A stretch of 64,000 nucleotides of DNA from DYJB01 sp963777165 (GTDB lineage: Bacteria > Chloroflexota > Anaerolineae > Anaerolineales > E44-bin32): the NCBI GenBank assembly GCA_963777165.1, contig CAVZPO010000023.1, forward strand, positions 62,001-126,000, in the 5' to 3' direction. Below the pieces are notes generated by a model. The model saw nothing but the letters and a program-made list of their open reading frames with translations. It was not told where the DNA came from and made no database searches. Below are positions 45,042-52,840 of this stretch, piece by piece. Every line of letters starts with the position of its first letter. Within the stretch, counting starts at the first letter, position 1. Made by a program: the position numbers and the translations under genes.

Positions 45042-46460
45042 GTGTCGCTCCTGAAACGAATCGAACAGGGACAGGCCTCACAGCAGCAGGCGGCCCCCGG
45101 ACCCGGCGGCAGCGCCTTGCCCGGGACCACCCGCATCGCCCCGCCGATCGAGCGTAAACGACCGCCGACCCCGGGCGGGCAGACGTCCCGCGACACGTAC
45201 TTCGATCTCAAGTCCAGGGTGCAGAACAAGCTGCTGTCCGAACTCGACCCGTCGATGGACGTCAGCCAGACGGCGGAGGTCCGTCGGACGATCGAGGAGC
45301 TTTTCGAAAACATCCTGACCGAAGAGAAGATCGTGCTCTCGCGGCCGGAACGCCGGCGGCTGTTCGAACAGATCGTGGCCGAGATTCTGGGCCTCGGCCC
45401 GCTCGAGCCACTTCTGGCCGACGAGACCGTGACCGAGATCATGGTCAACGGGGCCAAGAACATCTACATTGAGCGCAAGGGTAAGATCCACCGCGAACCG
45501 GTCAGCTTCGAGAGCGACGACCACCTGATGCGCATCATCGACCGCATCGTGGCGCCGCTCGGCCGCCGCATCGACGAGTCAAGCCCGTACGTCGACGCCC
45601 GCCTGCCGGACGGCTCGCGCGTCAACGCCATCATTCCGCCGATCTGCCTGGTCGGCCCGACGCTGACCATCCGGAAGTTCGCCAAGATCCCGATCACCAT
45701 CGACCAGCTGGTCGAGTACGGAACGGTCACGGTCGAGTCGGTCGAGTTCCTCAAGGCCTGCGTGCTGGCCCGCATCAACATCGTGATCTCCGGCGGCACG
45801 GGCTCCGGCAAGACGACCTTTCTGAACGTGCTGTCGCAGTACATTCCGGGCGATGAGCGCATCATCACCATCGAGAATGCCGCCGAGCTTCAGCTGCGGC
45901 AGGAACACGTGGTGACGCTCGAGTCCCGCCCCCCGAACATCGAGGGCCGCGGCGAGGTTACCATCCAGAATCTGGTGGTGAATGCGCTGCGAATGCGCCC
46001 CGACCGGATCATCGTCGGTGAGATTCGCGCCTCCGAAGCGCTGGACATGCTCCAGGCGATGAACACCGGCCATGAAGGCTCGATGACCACCGCCCACTCC
46101 AACAGCCCGCGCGATACGCTGTCCCGCATCGAAACCATGACGCTGATGGCCGGGATGGACCTCCCCATCCGCGCCATCCGGGAGCAGATCTCCTCGGCGC
46201 TCGAGCTGGTGGTTCACCTGGAACGCATGCGGGACGGCTCGCGCAAGGTGACCCACGTTACCGAGATCCAGGGCATGGAAGGCGACGTGATCACGATGAC
46301 GGACCTGTTCGTCTTCGAACAGACCGGGTTCGAAGACGGCCGCGTGGTCGGGCGTCTGCGCCCGACCGGGCTGCGACCCAAGTTCATGGACAAGATCGAA
46401 GCCTCCGGAATCCACTTGCCGGCGTCGATCTTCGGCGTGGGCGAACGGATGCGGTACTAA
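45042..46460 (+). CDS. cpaF: Pilus assembly ATPase CpaF/TadA
   Basis: Hexameric secretion ATPase that powers Flp pilus assembly. It has 472 residues and starts with GTG 45042. An N-terminal linker (about 1-60) precedes the TadA domain: MVNGAKNIYIERKGKI, Walker A ISGGTGSGKTTFLN, the Asp box RIITIENAAELQL, Walker B RPDRIIVGEIRASEALDMLQ and the His box TGHEGSMTTAHSN. All motor motifs are intact. The gene ends 2 bases before tadB. Confidence 0.97.
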   Translation: MSLLKRIEQGQASQQQAAPGPGGSALPGTTRIAPPIERKRPPTPGGQTSRDTYFDLKSRVQNKLLSELDPSMDVSQTAEVRRTIEELFENILTEEKIVLSRPERRRLFEQIVAEILGLGPLEPLLADETVTEIMVNGAKNIYIERKGKIHREPVSFESDDHLMRIIDRIVAPLGRRIDESSPYVDARLPDGSRVNAIIPPICLVGPTLTIRKFAKIPITIDQLVEYGTVTVESVEFLKACVLARINIVISGGTGSGKTTFLNVLSQYIPGDERIITIENAAELQLRQEHVVTLESRPPNIEGRGEVTIQNLVVNALRMRPDRIIVGEIRASEALDMLQAMNTGHEGSMTTAHSNSPRDTLSRIETMTLMAGMDLPIRAIREQISSALELVVHLERMRDGSRKVTHVTEIQGMEGDVITMTDLFVFEQTGFEDGRVVGRLRPTGLRPKFMDKIEASGIHLPASIFGVGERMRY

Positions 46461-46462
46461 CC

Positions 46463-47449
46463 ATGCCAGCCTCTTCCCTGGTCCTGTTCGTCGGCGGAGG
46501 CCTGGGACTGCTCCTGCTGGTGGTCGGGGTGGTCTCCAGCGTCCTCTCGGGCCGCTCGGTGGTCGAGGAGCGCCTCGGGCGCTACTCCGAGTCGGGCGGG
46601 ATGGCGAGCGCTTCCTCCATGCAGCTGGCGGCGGCCAAGGTCAAGCGGTCCACGCCGATGGCCGACTGGCTCAACCGGCTGGGTGAAGGCACCGATCTGT
46701 TTGACGGGATCAGCAAGAACCTGGCACGGGCCGACATCAAGCTGCGCCCGGCCGAGTACATGGTCGTCATGGTGGCGGTGTCCCTCGGGTTGGGCGCCGT
46801 CCTGGCGATTCTGGCCCGGACGCTCGTCCTCGGCATCGTCGGCCTGGTGGTCGGGGTCTTCGTGCCAGGCATTTATGTCAGCCAGGCGCAGAAGAAGCGC
46901 CTGCGCAAGTTCGATGATCAGCTTGGCGACATGCTCAACCTGACGGTCAACGGCCTGCGTGCCGGTTACTCAACGCTCCAGGCCATGGAAGCCGTCAGCC
47001 GCGAGCTTCCGCCGCCGATCTGCGACGAGTTCCGCCGCGTCGTCCAGGAAATGCAGCTCGGGCTGACGATGGAGGACTCCCTGGATCACATCCTGCGCCG
47101 CATTCGCAGCGATGACCTGGATCTGGTCGTCACGGCGATCAACGTGCAGCGCGAGGTCGGCGGCAACCTGGCCGAGATCCTGGACGTGATTTCCTACACC
47201 ATCCGGGAGCGCGTGCGAATCAAGGGCGAGATCAACTCGCTGACGGCTCAAGGCCGCGCCACCGCCTGGGTGATTTCGGGCCTCCCGCTGGCCCTGATGG
47301 CGATCCTGTTCATCGTCAACCGGCCGTACATGATGGAGTTCATCAATCCGGATACGCGCAACTGCGGCATCCCGATGCTGTGCTTGGGCGGCGGGATGAT
47401 CGGCAGCGGGTTCTACATCGTGCAGCGCATGGTCAAGATCGACATTTAG
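46463..47449 (+). CDS. tadB: Tad pilus inner membrane protein TadB
   Basis: A 328-residue T2SF-type membrane platform protein. It has an N-terminal helix (about 6-26), a pair of helices in the middle (about 92-135), a cytoplasmic T2SF domain (about 145-270: LGDMLNLTVNGLRAGYSTLQAMEAVSRELPPP and IRSDDLDLVVTAINVQREVGGNLAEILD) and a final helix pair (about 273-322). It pairs with TadC and contacts CpaF. Confidence 0.95.
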   Translation: MPASSLVLFVGGGLGLLLLVVGVVSSVLSGRSVVEERLGRYSESGGMASASSMQLAAAKVKRSTPMADWLNRLGEGTDLFDGISKNLARADIKLRPAEYMVVMVAVSLGLGAVLAILARTLVLGIVGLVVGVFVPGIYVSQAQKKRLRKFDDQLGDMLNLTVNGLRAGYSTLQAMEAVSRELPPPICDEFRRVVQEMQLGLTMEDSLDHILRRIRSDDLDLVVTAINVQREVGGNLAEILDVISYTIRERVRIKGEINSLTAQGRATAWVISGLPLALMAILFIVNRPYMMEFINPDTRNCGIPMLCLGGGMIGSGFYIVQRMVKIDI

Positions 47450-47471
47450 TGCTGGGACGAGGGAGTATCGC

Positions 47472-48416
47472 ATGAGCATCGTCATCCTGATCGGCGCGGT
47501 CCTGTTCCTGGCCATCGGGCTCGTGATCGCCGGCATGCGCGCCCCGCAGGCGAAGGACCCGATCCAGGAGCGGCTGGCCGAGTTCAGCGTGCGCGAAGAG
47601 CCGATCAGCCTGGAGGAGATTGAACTCTCCCAGCGCTTCCGCGAGCGTATCATCCTGCCGTTCTTCAATCGCGTCGGGCAGATGGCCTCGCGTTTTACGC
47701 CGCAGGCCACGCTGGAGACGACGCGCAAGCGGCTGGAGACGGCCGGCAACCCGATGCAGATGGACCCCGCTTTCTTCCTGGCCATGCGCTTTGTCCTGGG
47801 CGTGACCTTCGGCGGGCTGATCTTTCTGGTCTTCGCCATTACCGGCCGCAATTGGCTCCAGGGCCTCGGCCTCTCGGCGCTGTTCCTGCTGATCGGCTTC
47901 TTCTTTCCCGACCTGTGGCTCGGCAGCCGCATTTCCCGCCGGCAGAAGGGCGTCTTCCGCGCCATGCCGGACGCCCTCGACCTGTTGACCATCTGCGTGG
48001 AAGCCGGCCTGGGGTTCGATGCCGCCATGTCCAAGGTCCATGAGAAATGGGACAACGACCTGGCGCTCGAGTTCGGCCGCGTGATCCAGGAGATCCGGCT
48101 GGGGAAGCTCCGGCGTGACGGCCTGAGGGACATGGCCGAACGGCTGCAGGTGAGCGAGATGACCAGCTTCGTGGCAGCCGTCATCCAGTCCGAGCAGTTG
48201 GGCGTCAGCATGGCCAAGGTGCTCCGCATCCAGTCGGATCAGATGCGCGTGCGGCGGCGGCAGATGGCGGAAGAAGAGGCGCACCGGCTCCCGATCAAGA
48301 TGATCTTCCCGATCGGCATCCTGATCTTCCCGTCGATTCTGATCATTCTGCTGGGGCCGGCGGCCCTGATCCTGTTTACCTCGGAGCTGGGAGGCATCCT
48401 GGGGGTCGGCGGATGA
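47472..48416 (+). CDS. tadC: Tad pilus inner membrane protein TadC
   Basis: A 314-residue second T2SF platform protein. It has an N-terminal helix (about 3-20), a central helix pair (about 96-145), the T2SF domain (about 155-265: MPDALDLLTICVEAGLGFDAAMSKVHEKW and LQVSEMTSFVAAVIQSEQLG) and a C-terminal helix pair with KMIFPIGILIFPSILIILLGPA. It is the last gene of the operon. No tadE, tadF, tadG or prepilin peptidase follows. Confidence 0.95.
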   Translation: MSIVILIGAVLFLAIGLVIAGMRAPQAKDPIQERLAEFSVREEPISLEEIELSQRFRERIILPFFNRVGQMASRFTPQATLETTRKRLETAGNPMQMDPAFFLAMRFVLGVTFGGLIFLVFAITGRNWLQGLGLSALFLLIGFFFPDLWLGSRISRRQKGVFRAMPDALDLLTICVEAGLGFDAAMSKVHEKWDNDLALEFGRVIQEIRLGKLRRDGLRDMAERLQVSEMTSFVAAVIQSEQLGVSMAKVLRIQSDQMRVRRRQMAEEEAHRLPIKMIFPIGILIFPSILIILLGPAALILFTSELGGILGVGG

Positions 48417-48429
48417 CCTCAGATCGACC

Positions 48430-48460
48430 CCGGGGAGGCAGGGGCCTCCCCGGTTGATTT
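48430..48460 (+). terminator. Terminator of the pilus operon
   Basis: A 10-bp stem (48430-48439 with 48444-48453) with loop AGGG and tail TTGATTT, 14 bases after tadC. Confidence 0.75.
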
Positions 48461-48492
48461 CCGGCACAGGGACCTCAACCCCGGAGCCCGGT

Positions 48493-49221
48493 GTGACGGC
48501 CTCGCGCGAAGACCCTCGACCCCTCAGCCTGGACGCCGGCCGGCGCCTACTCTCCACTTGGATCGATCGGATCCTCGACCTGCTGTTCCCATCGCGCTGC
48601 GCCGGCTGCGGCCGACCGGGACCGGTGTGGTGCGAGACGTGTGACGGGCGGCTCCAGCGTCTGGAGGGTCGTGTGTGTGCCCTGTGCGGCATGCCAGCCC
48701 ATGGCCACACCCGCTGCCGGTCGCCGTTCGACTTTCCCGTGCGGTCCTACGCCCGCTACCGCGGGCCAATGGTCCGCGCACTGCTGCACTTGAAGTACCG
48801 CCCAAACGATCCGTTGGCGTCGGTGATGGGAGAGTGGCTGGCGTCGGTCGTGCGGCGCGAGGGCTGGCGCCCGACCGTCGTGCTGGCGGTGCCGCTGGCA
48901 GCCGAGCGACGACGCCAGCGCGGGTATAATCAGGCTGCGTTGATCGCCGCACATCTGGCGGCGAGGCTGGATCTGCCCTCCAGCGAGGCGGCTTTGACCC
49001 GCATCCGGGAGACGCGATCACAAGTCGGTTTGGATGGGGCGGCCCGTCAGCTTAACGTGGCAGGCGCCTTCCGGGCAGACGCCACAATCCTCCGCGAGTC
49101 CCATGTTTGTCTGGTCGATGACCTGTGCACGACTGGCGCCACACTGATGGCCTGCGGCCGGGCGTGCGTGGAGGCGGACGCCCGCGCTGTATACGGCGTG
49201 ACCGTTGGCCGAGCTGGTTGA
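48493..49221 (+). CDS. comF: ComF family phosphoribosyltransferase
   Basis: ComF-like protein of about 242 residues, linked in other bacteria to uptake of transforming DNA. A zinc-ribbon has CAGCGRPGPVWCETC and CALCGMPAH. The phosphoribosyltransferase domain carries VLAVPLAAERRRQRGYNQ and the PRPP loop VCLVDDLCTTGATLMACG. The start is uncertain: GTG 48493 is my choice, because TTG 48454 would lie in the preceding terminator; no good ribosome site is seen for either. hpf follows after 34 bases. Confidence 0.9.
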   Translation: MTASREDPRPLSLDAGRRLLSTWIDRILDLLFPSRCAGCGRPGPVWCETCDGRLQRLEGRVCALCGMPAHGHTRCRSPFDFPVRSYARYRGPMVRALLHLKYRPNDPLASVMGEWLASVVRREGWRPTVVLAVPLAAERRRQRGYNQAALIAAHLAARLDLPSSEAALTRIRETRSQVGLDGAARQLNVAGAFRADATILRESHVCLVDDLCTTGATLMACGRACVEADARAVYGVTVGRAG

Positions 49222-49255
49222 GACGGAGACGAGTCCTACGAGACAAGGAGCGATC

Positions 49256-49819
49256 ATGACCGTCAAAGTGGAGATCGGCACCCATAACCTGGAACTCAGC
49301 AAGCGCTTGGAAGACTACATCACGAAGAAGGCCTCGAAACTGGACCGACACCTCGAAGAGTTGGAATCGGTCAAGATCGATCTGGCCTACGAGAAGTCGG
49401 CCCGCGATTCGGACGATCGTCAGGTCGCCCAGGTGACCGTTCGGGGCAAAGGAATCCTGCTCCGGGCGGAGGAGCGGACCGACGATATCTTCGCCGCCTA
49501 CGACACCGCCCTGGAGAAGCTCAACCGGCAGATCGAACGCTACAAGGGCCGGCGCCACCGGGGTCGGGGCGACGGGCGCTCGCTGGCCGAGGCGGCCGCC
49601 GAACCTTCGGAAACCGAAGCCGTCGACCCCGGCGAGGTGATCTCGCGGCGCAAGGCGTTCCGAATCACACCGATGGACGAGTTCGAGGCGATCGAGCAAA
49701 TGCAGCTCCTCGGGCACGATGACTTCTTCGTGTTCCTGAACTCGGTCACGCAGCAAGTGAATGTCCTCTACCGACGACGGAATGGGACACTCGGCTTGAT
49801 CGAGACCGACGTCGCCTAA
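49256..49819 (+). CDS. hpf: Long-form ribosome hibernation promoting factor
   Basis: A 187-residue protein that pairs 70S ribosomes into inactive dimers under stress. The N-terminal S30AE domain (1-100) begins VKVEIGTHNLELSKRLEDYITKKASKLDRHL. A basic linker (KGRRHRGRG) joins it to the C-terminal dimerisation domain (about 130-187: KAFRITPMDEFEAIEQMQLLGHDDFFVFLNS). ATG 49256 has AAGGAG 6 bases upstream. It is the long form, so no separate RMF is needed. A GC-rich palindrome follows. Confidence 0.96.
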   Translation: MTVKVEIGTHNLELSKRLEDYITKKASKLDRHLEELESVKIDLAYEKSARDSDDRQVAQVTVRGKGILLRAEERTDDIFAAYDTALEKLNRQIERYKGRRHRGRGDGRSLAEAAAEPSETEAVDPGEVISRRKAFRITPMDEFEAIEQMQLLGHDDFFVFLNSVTQQVNVLYRRRNGTLGLIETDVA

Positions 49820-49835
49820 GCTGGCAGCCTGCGAG

Positions 49836-49857
49836 CCGGCGGGCGCGCGCCCGCCGG
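49836..49857. repeat. Perfect 22-bp GC palindrome after hpf
   Basis: CCGGCGGGCGC followed at once by its reverse complement, 16 bases beyond the hpf stop. It could form a strong hairpin and end transcription, but no U-tract follows. Confidence 0.55.
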
Positions 49858-49879
49858 GTCGTCAACCCCAACCGCACCG

Positions 49880-51013
49880 ATGTCCGACCTCGTCCCTGCC
49901 GTACTCTTCCTCCCGCCCGCCGGACTCTCGGCGGGCGAGGTCTGGATGGGCAAGGCGCGTCTTGCGGCGTGCCGGGATACCCTCGAACGGCTGCGCCTCA
50001 CGGGGCTCGCCGGGCCGATCCTCGTCCTGGCGGCCGAAGATGCCGACCGCGCCGTGCTGGCCGGGGACGGAGCCGAGGTTCTGCCTGCCTCCGCTGATGG
50101 TGATCCATTCCATTTCGGCCGGTCCCTGGCGGGCCTCACCGCTCGCTACGGAGAGGGGCCGGTCGCCTACTTCGGAGGGGCCAGCGCGCCCCTGGCCTCC
50201 GCCCGGCTGCTGAGCGACATCCTGGCGCAGGCCCTACAACCGGCCCGGCCGCCTACAGCGTGGGTCAACAACCCATTGTCGACCGATTGGGCCGTCCTGT
50301 CGTCCGCGCGGGGCCTGGAGCGTGTCTCAGGTGCGTTGACGACGGACAATCCACTGGGCTGGGTGCTCGAGCGCGAGGCAGGCTATCAGGTAGTTGCGCT
50401 GCCTTCGTCAGCCGAGACGCAGGCCGACATAGACACCCCGGCGGATGTTCTGCTGCTCGCCCGGCATCCGCAGGTGGGAACCGCGCTGCAGGCGTTCCTC
50501 GATGACGTCGCGCCGTCCGAACTGCTGGCGAAGGTGGACGCGCTCCGCCGCTTGCTCTCCACGCCGGCCAGCACACTGGCGATCATCGGACGGTCTTCGT
50601 CCACCATCTGGCGCGAGATCGAGCGCCGCAAGCAAGTCTGGGTGCGATTGTTCGTAGAGGAACGGGGCATGCTGGCCAGCGGGCGAGCCGAGCGAGGTGA
50701 GGTTCGTTCCCTGATCGGCGAATTGCTGGATGACTGGGGCCCTGAGCGCTTCGTCGATCGATTGGCGGGGATGGCGGACGGCGTGATATGGGACAACCGC
50801 GTGTGGATGGCTCACCGCGGGCTCTGGCCCAGCGCAGGCGACCGCTTTGCCTCCGACCTGGGCTGGACCGACGAGGTGCGCGCTCCCGAGTTGGCCGCCC
50901 TGACGAGGGCGCTGCGCGGCGCTCGGATTCCAATCCTCACGGGCGGGCACAGCCTGGTCTCGGGGAGCTTGATGGCGCTGCTGGAGAGCCTGCCGTCGCA
51001 AGATCCAAGCTGA
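49880..51013 (+). CDS. Uncharacterised protein, nucleotidyltransferase-like N-terminus
   Basis: A 377-residue cytoplasmic protein of unknown function. The N-terminal 190 residues alternate strands and helices, with blocks that recall the MobA/CofC-like nucleotidyltransferase fold: GPVAYFGGASAPLASA, TTDNPLGWVLEREAGYQVVAL and ETQADIDTPADVLLL, the last like the family's DIDTPED ending. The canonical N-terminal GGxSxRMG loop is absent, so catalytic activity is doubtful. The C-terminal half (about 200-377) has a conserved-looking block, TLAIIGRSSSTIWREIERRKQVWVRLFVEERGM. No close function can be assigned. Confidence 0.65.
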   Translation: MSDLVPAVLFLPPAGLSAGEVWMGKARLAACRDTLERLRLTGLAGPILVLAAEDADRAVLAGDGAEVLPASADGDPFHFGRSLAGLTARYGEGPVAYFGGASAPLASARLLSDILAQALQPARPPTAWVNNPLSTDWAVLSSARGLERVSGALTTDNPLGWVLEREAGYQVVALPSSAETQADIDTPADVLLLARHPQVGTALQAFLDDVAPSELLAKVDALRRLLSTPASTLAIIGRSSSTIWREIERRKQVWVRLFVEERGMLASGRAERGEVRSLIGELLDDWGPERFVDRLAGMADGVIWDNRVWMAHRGLWPSAGDRFASDLGWTDEVRAPELAALTRALRGARIPILTGGHSLVSGSLMALLESLPSQDPS

Positions 51014-51039
51014 GCGTTTCTGCCCTGTGCGCGAATCAG

Positions 51040-51070
51040 ACGGGCGGAGCCTTTGGCTCCGCCCGTTTAG
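51040..51070. terminator. Bidirectional terminator between the unknown gene and the HNH gene
   Basis: A 12-bp stem (51040-51051 with 51055-51066), TTT loop, followed by TTAGTT on the plus strand. Confidence 0.8.
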
Positions 51071-51090
51071 TTAACGCAGCGGGAGACTGT

Positions 51091-51594
51091 CTACCACCCT
51101 TCGAGGTAGGAGACCCACTCCTGATTCTCTGTCAGATGCGAGCCGAACAAGTAGTGGGCCGAGGCATGCGGCTCCTGAACGGGCCGCAGCAGCACCATGC
51201 GTGCCTCCGGGAGCGTACGGCCGCCTTTGCGCAAGTTGCAGCCGGCGCAGGCGGTGACCAGATTCGACCAGCTGTGATCGCCGCCGCGGTGGCGTGGGAC
51301 GACATGATCGATCGTCAACCGCCCTCCTCGTGTGCCGCAATACTGGCAGGCGAAGCCGTCCCGGCGGAAGATCTCCCGCTTGGTAAGGCGGACCCGCGGT
51401 CGGGGACGCTTGATCATGTGCCCAAGGCGGATGATCGAGGGGCGCGGATAGGTCAGTCGGACGGTGTGGACGTAGCCCCGGCCGTTGACCAGCATCTCGG
51501 CCCGGCCGGCAACCAGCAGGCCGACCGCCCGACGGGTCGAACACACGTTGAGCGGCTCGAAGTTGGCGTTGAGGACTAGAACAGGAGCGTCCAT
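51091..51594 (-). CDS. HNH endonuclease family protein
   Basis: A 167-residue protein. The N-terminus VLVLNANFEPLNVCSTRRAVGLL is the standard start of a common chromosomal HNH family. The core HNH/zinc finger reads CQYCGTRGGRLTIDHVVPRHRGGDHSWSNLVTACAGCN, with two CxxC pairs and the catalytic His. The cellular role of this family is not established; there is no adjacent methylase or phage gene to suggest restriction or packaging. Confidence 0.93.
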   Translation of the reverse strand: MDAPVLVLNANFEPLNVCSTRRAVGLLVAGRAEMLVNGRGYVHTVRLTYPRPSIIRLGHMIKRPRPRVRLTKREIFRRDGFACQYCGTRGGRLTIDHVVPRHRGGDHSWSNLVTACAGCNLRKGGRTLPEARMVLLRPVQEPHASAHYLFGSHLTENQEWVSYLEGW

Positions 51595-51695
51595 CGGCCG
51601 GGACCAGTGGGGCGGATTATATCACGCCAGACCAACGGGCTGCTTCCGGAGGAGCCGCGACGAGTGCCTCGGGTGCGGTGCATGGCGTATCGCCA

Positions 51696-52838
51696 TCAGA
51701 TGGTACGCTTGCGCACTTCGGCGCTCAGGAAGTCCAGTGCCATGACCACCACGATGATGGCCCAGATGGCCGTCGCCGCGTGCCGGTAGGCGAGCAGGTT
51801 GATCTGTTGACTGAGGTAATACCCGATCCCGCCGCCGCCGACGAAACCGATGATCGTAGAGATCCGCACGTTGATGTCCCAGTGGTAGACGATGAAGGAG
51901 ATGAAATCCGGGACGATCTGAGGGATGACGCCGTAGATGACCGCTTGCAGCCGGTTTGCGCCGGTCGCCTGCAGGGCCTCGGTCGGGCCACGGTCGATGC
52001 TCTCCACGGCTTCGGAGAACAACTTGCCGAGCGAGGCGACGGTGACCACCGTCAGGGCCAGAGTTCCGGCGAAGGGGCCGAACCCAAGCCAGAAGGCGAA
52101 GACCACGGCCATGACCAGCGGTTCATAGGAGCGTAGGATGTTGAAGACCGTGCGCGTGGCATAGTAGACCGCCGTCCCGATGCAGCCGCGCCTGGTGATG
52201 TTGCTGGCCGCCAAGAAGCTGAGCGGCGCCGCCACCAGGGTGGCCATCGTGGTCGCCAGCAGGGCCATGAAGATCGTGACCAGCATGTTGGCCATCACGT
52301 CGTCCAGCGCCTGGCTGGGCTTGAGAGGGCCGACGGGAGTGAGCGTATCGACCAGGATGCGGCTCGGAGTCCCGTCCTTGGCAGCAGCGATGGGGCGCGC
52401 CTCCGCCTCCACCACGAAGTGGCCGTTTGCATCGGTCTGGGTCTGGTCGATAGTCCAGATGCGTGCGTCGGCGAGCCGCCAGCGCACCTCGATCTCGCTA
52501 TTCGCCGCCAGGTCGAACCCCTCGATCGTGAAGGTTTCCCTCTCCGCCACGCACGGGACACTCGTCACCAGGCGCGGGCCGGAGGCAGCCGGCGTACCCT
52601 CAGCGGCTGAGCCGCAGGGGATGGGGAAGGCTAGTTCAATGGTGACCGTCTCAAAGTCCCGCGTCACTAGATCGGGCCGCAGAAAATCCGAGACGATCTC
52701 GCTCGCCTTGCCGGCATCCCTGAACATGCGCGGGAAGTCGATCCCCGTTGCCCGGTAGGAATAGCCGAATAGAACCACCAGAACGGCGATCACCAGAGCG
52801 TTCAGGACAAGCCGTTTGAGTTGGGAAAGGTCCTTCAT
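51696..52838 (-). CDS. phnE: Phosphonate-type ABC permease PhnE (second copy), with inserted domain
   Basis: A 380-residue permease. It has an N-terminal helix (about 8-27), then the TGIDFPRMFRDAG and LRPDL segments, then an extra exoplasmic domain (about 62-180) not found in ordinary PhnE. The standard permease core follows: MANMLVTIFMALLATTMATLVAAPLSFLAASN, the EAA-like loop EALQATGANRLQAVIYGVIPQIVPDF, and IIGFVGGGGIGYYLSQQI. The insert has two Cys, an ETFTI...EVRW pattern and DANGHFVVEAEARP, looking like an Ig-like fold. It starts 3 bases after the first phnE. Confidence 0.9.
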   Translation of the reverse strand: MKDLSQLKRLVLNALVIAVLVVLFGYSYRATGIDFPRMFRDAGKASEIVSDFLRPDLVTRDFETVTIELAFPIPCGSAAEGTPAASGPRLVTSVPCVAERETFTIEGFDLAANSEIEVRWRLADARIWTIDQTQTDANGHFVVEAEARPIAAAKDGTPSRILVDTLTPVGPLKPSQALDDVMANMLVTIFMALLATTMATLVAAPLSFLAASNITRRGCIGTAVYYATRTVFNILRSYEPLVMAVVFAFWLGFGPFAGTLALTVVTVASLGKLFSEAVESIDRGPTEALQATGANRLQAVIYGVIPQIVPDFISFIVYHWDINVRISTIIGFVGGGGIGYYLSQQINLLAYRHAATAIWAIIVVVMALDFLSAEVRKRTI

Positions 52839-52840
52839 GG

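Noticed and set aside
43666..45081. 471-residue frame opposite cpaE
   Set aside because: Antisense shadow; cpaE on the plus strand has all expected motifs.
51091..51594. Restriction or homing system, from the HNH gene
   Set aside because: No methylase, intron or intein features; the family start VLVLNANFEPLNV marks a common housekeeping-type HNH protein.
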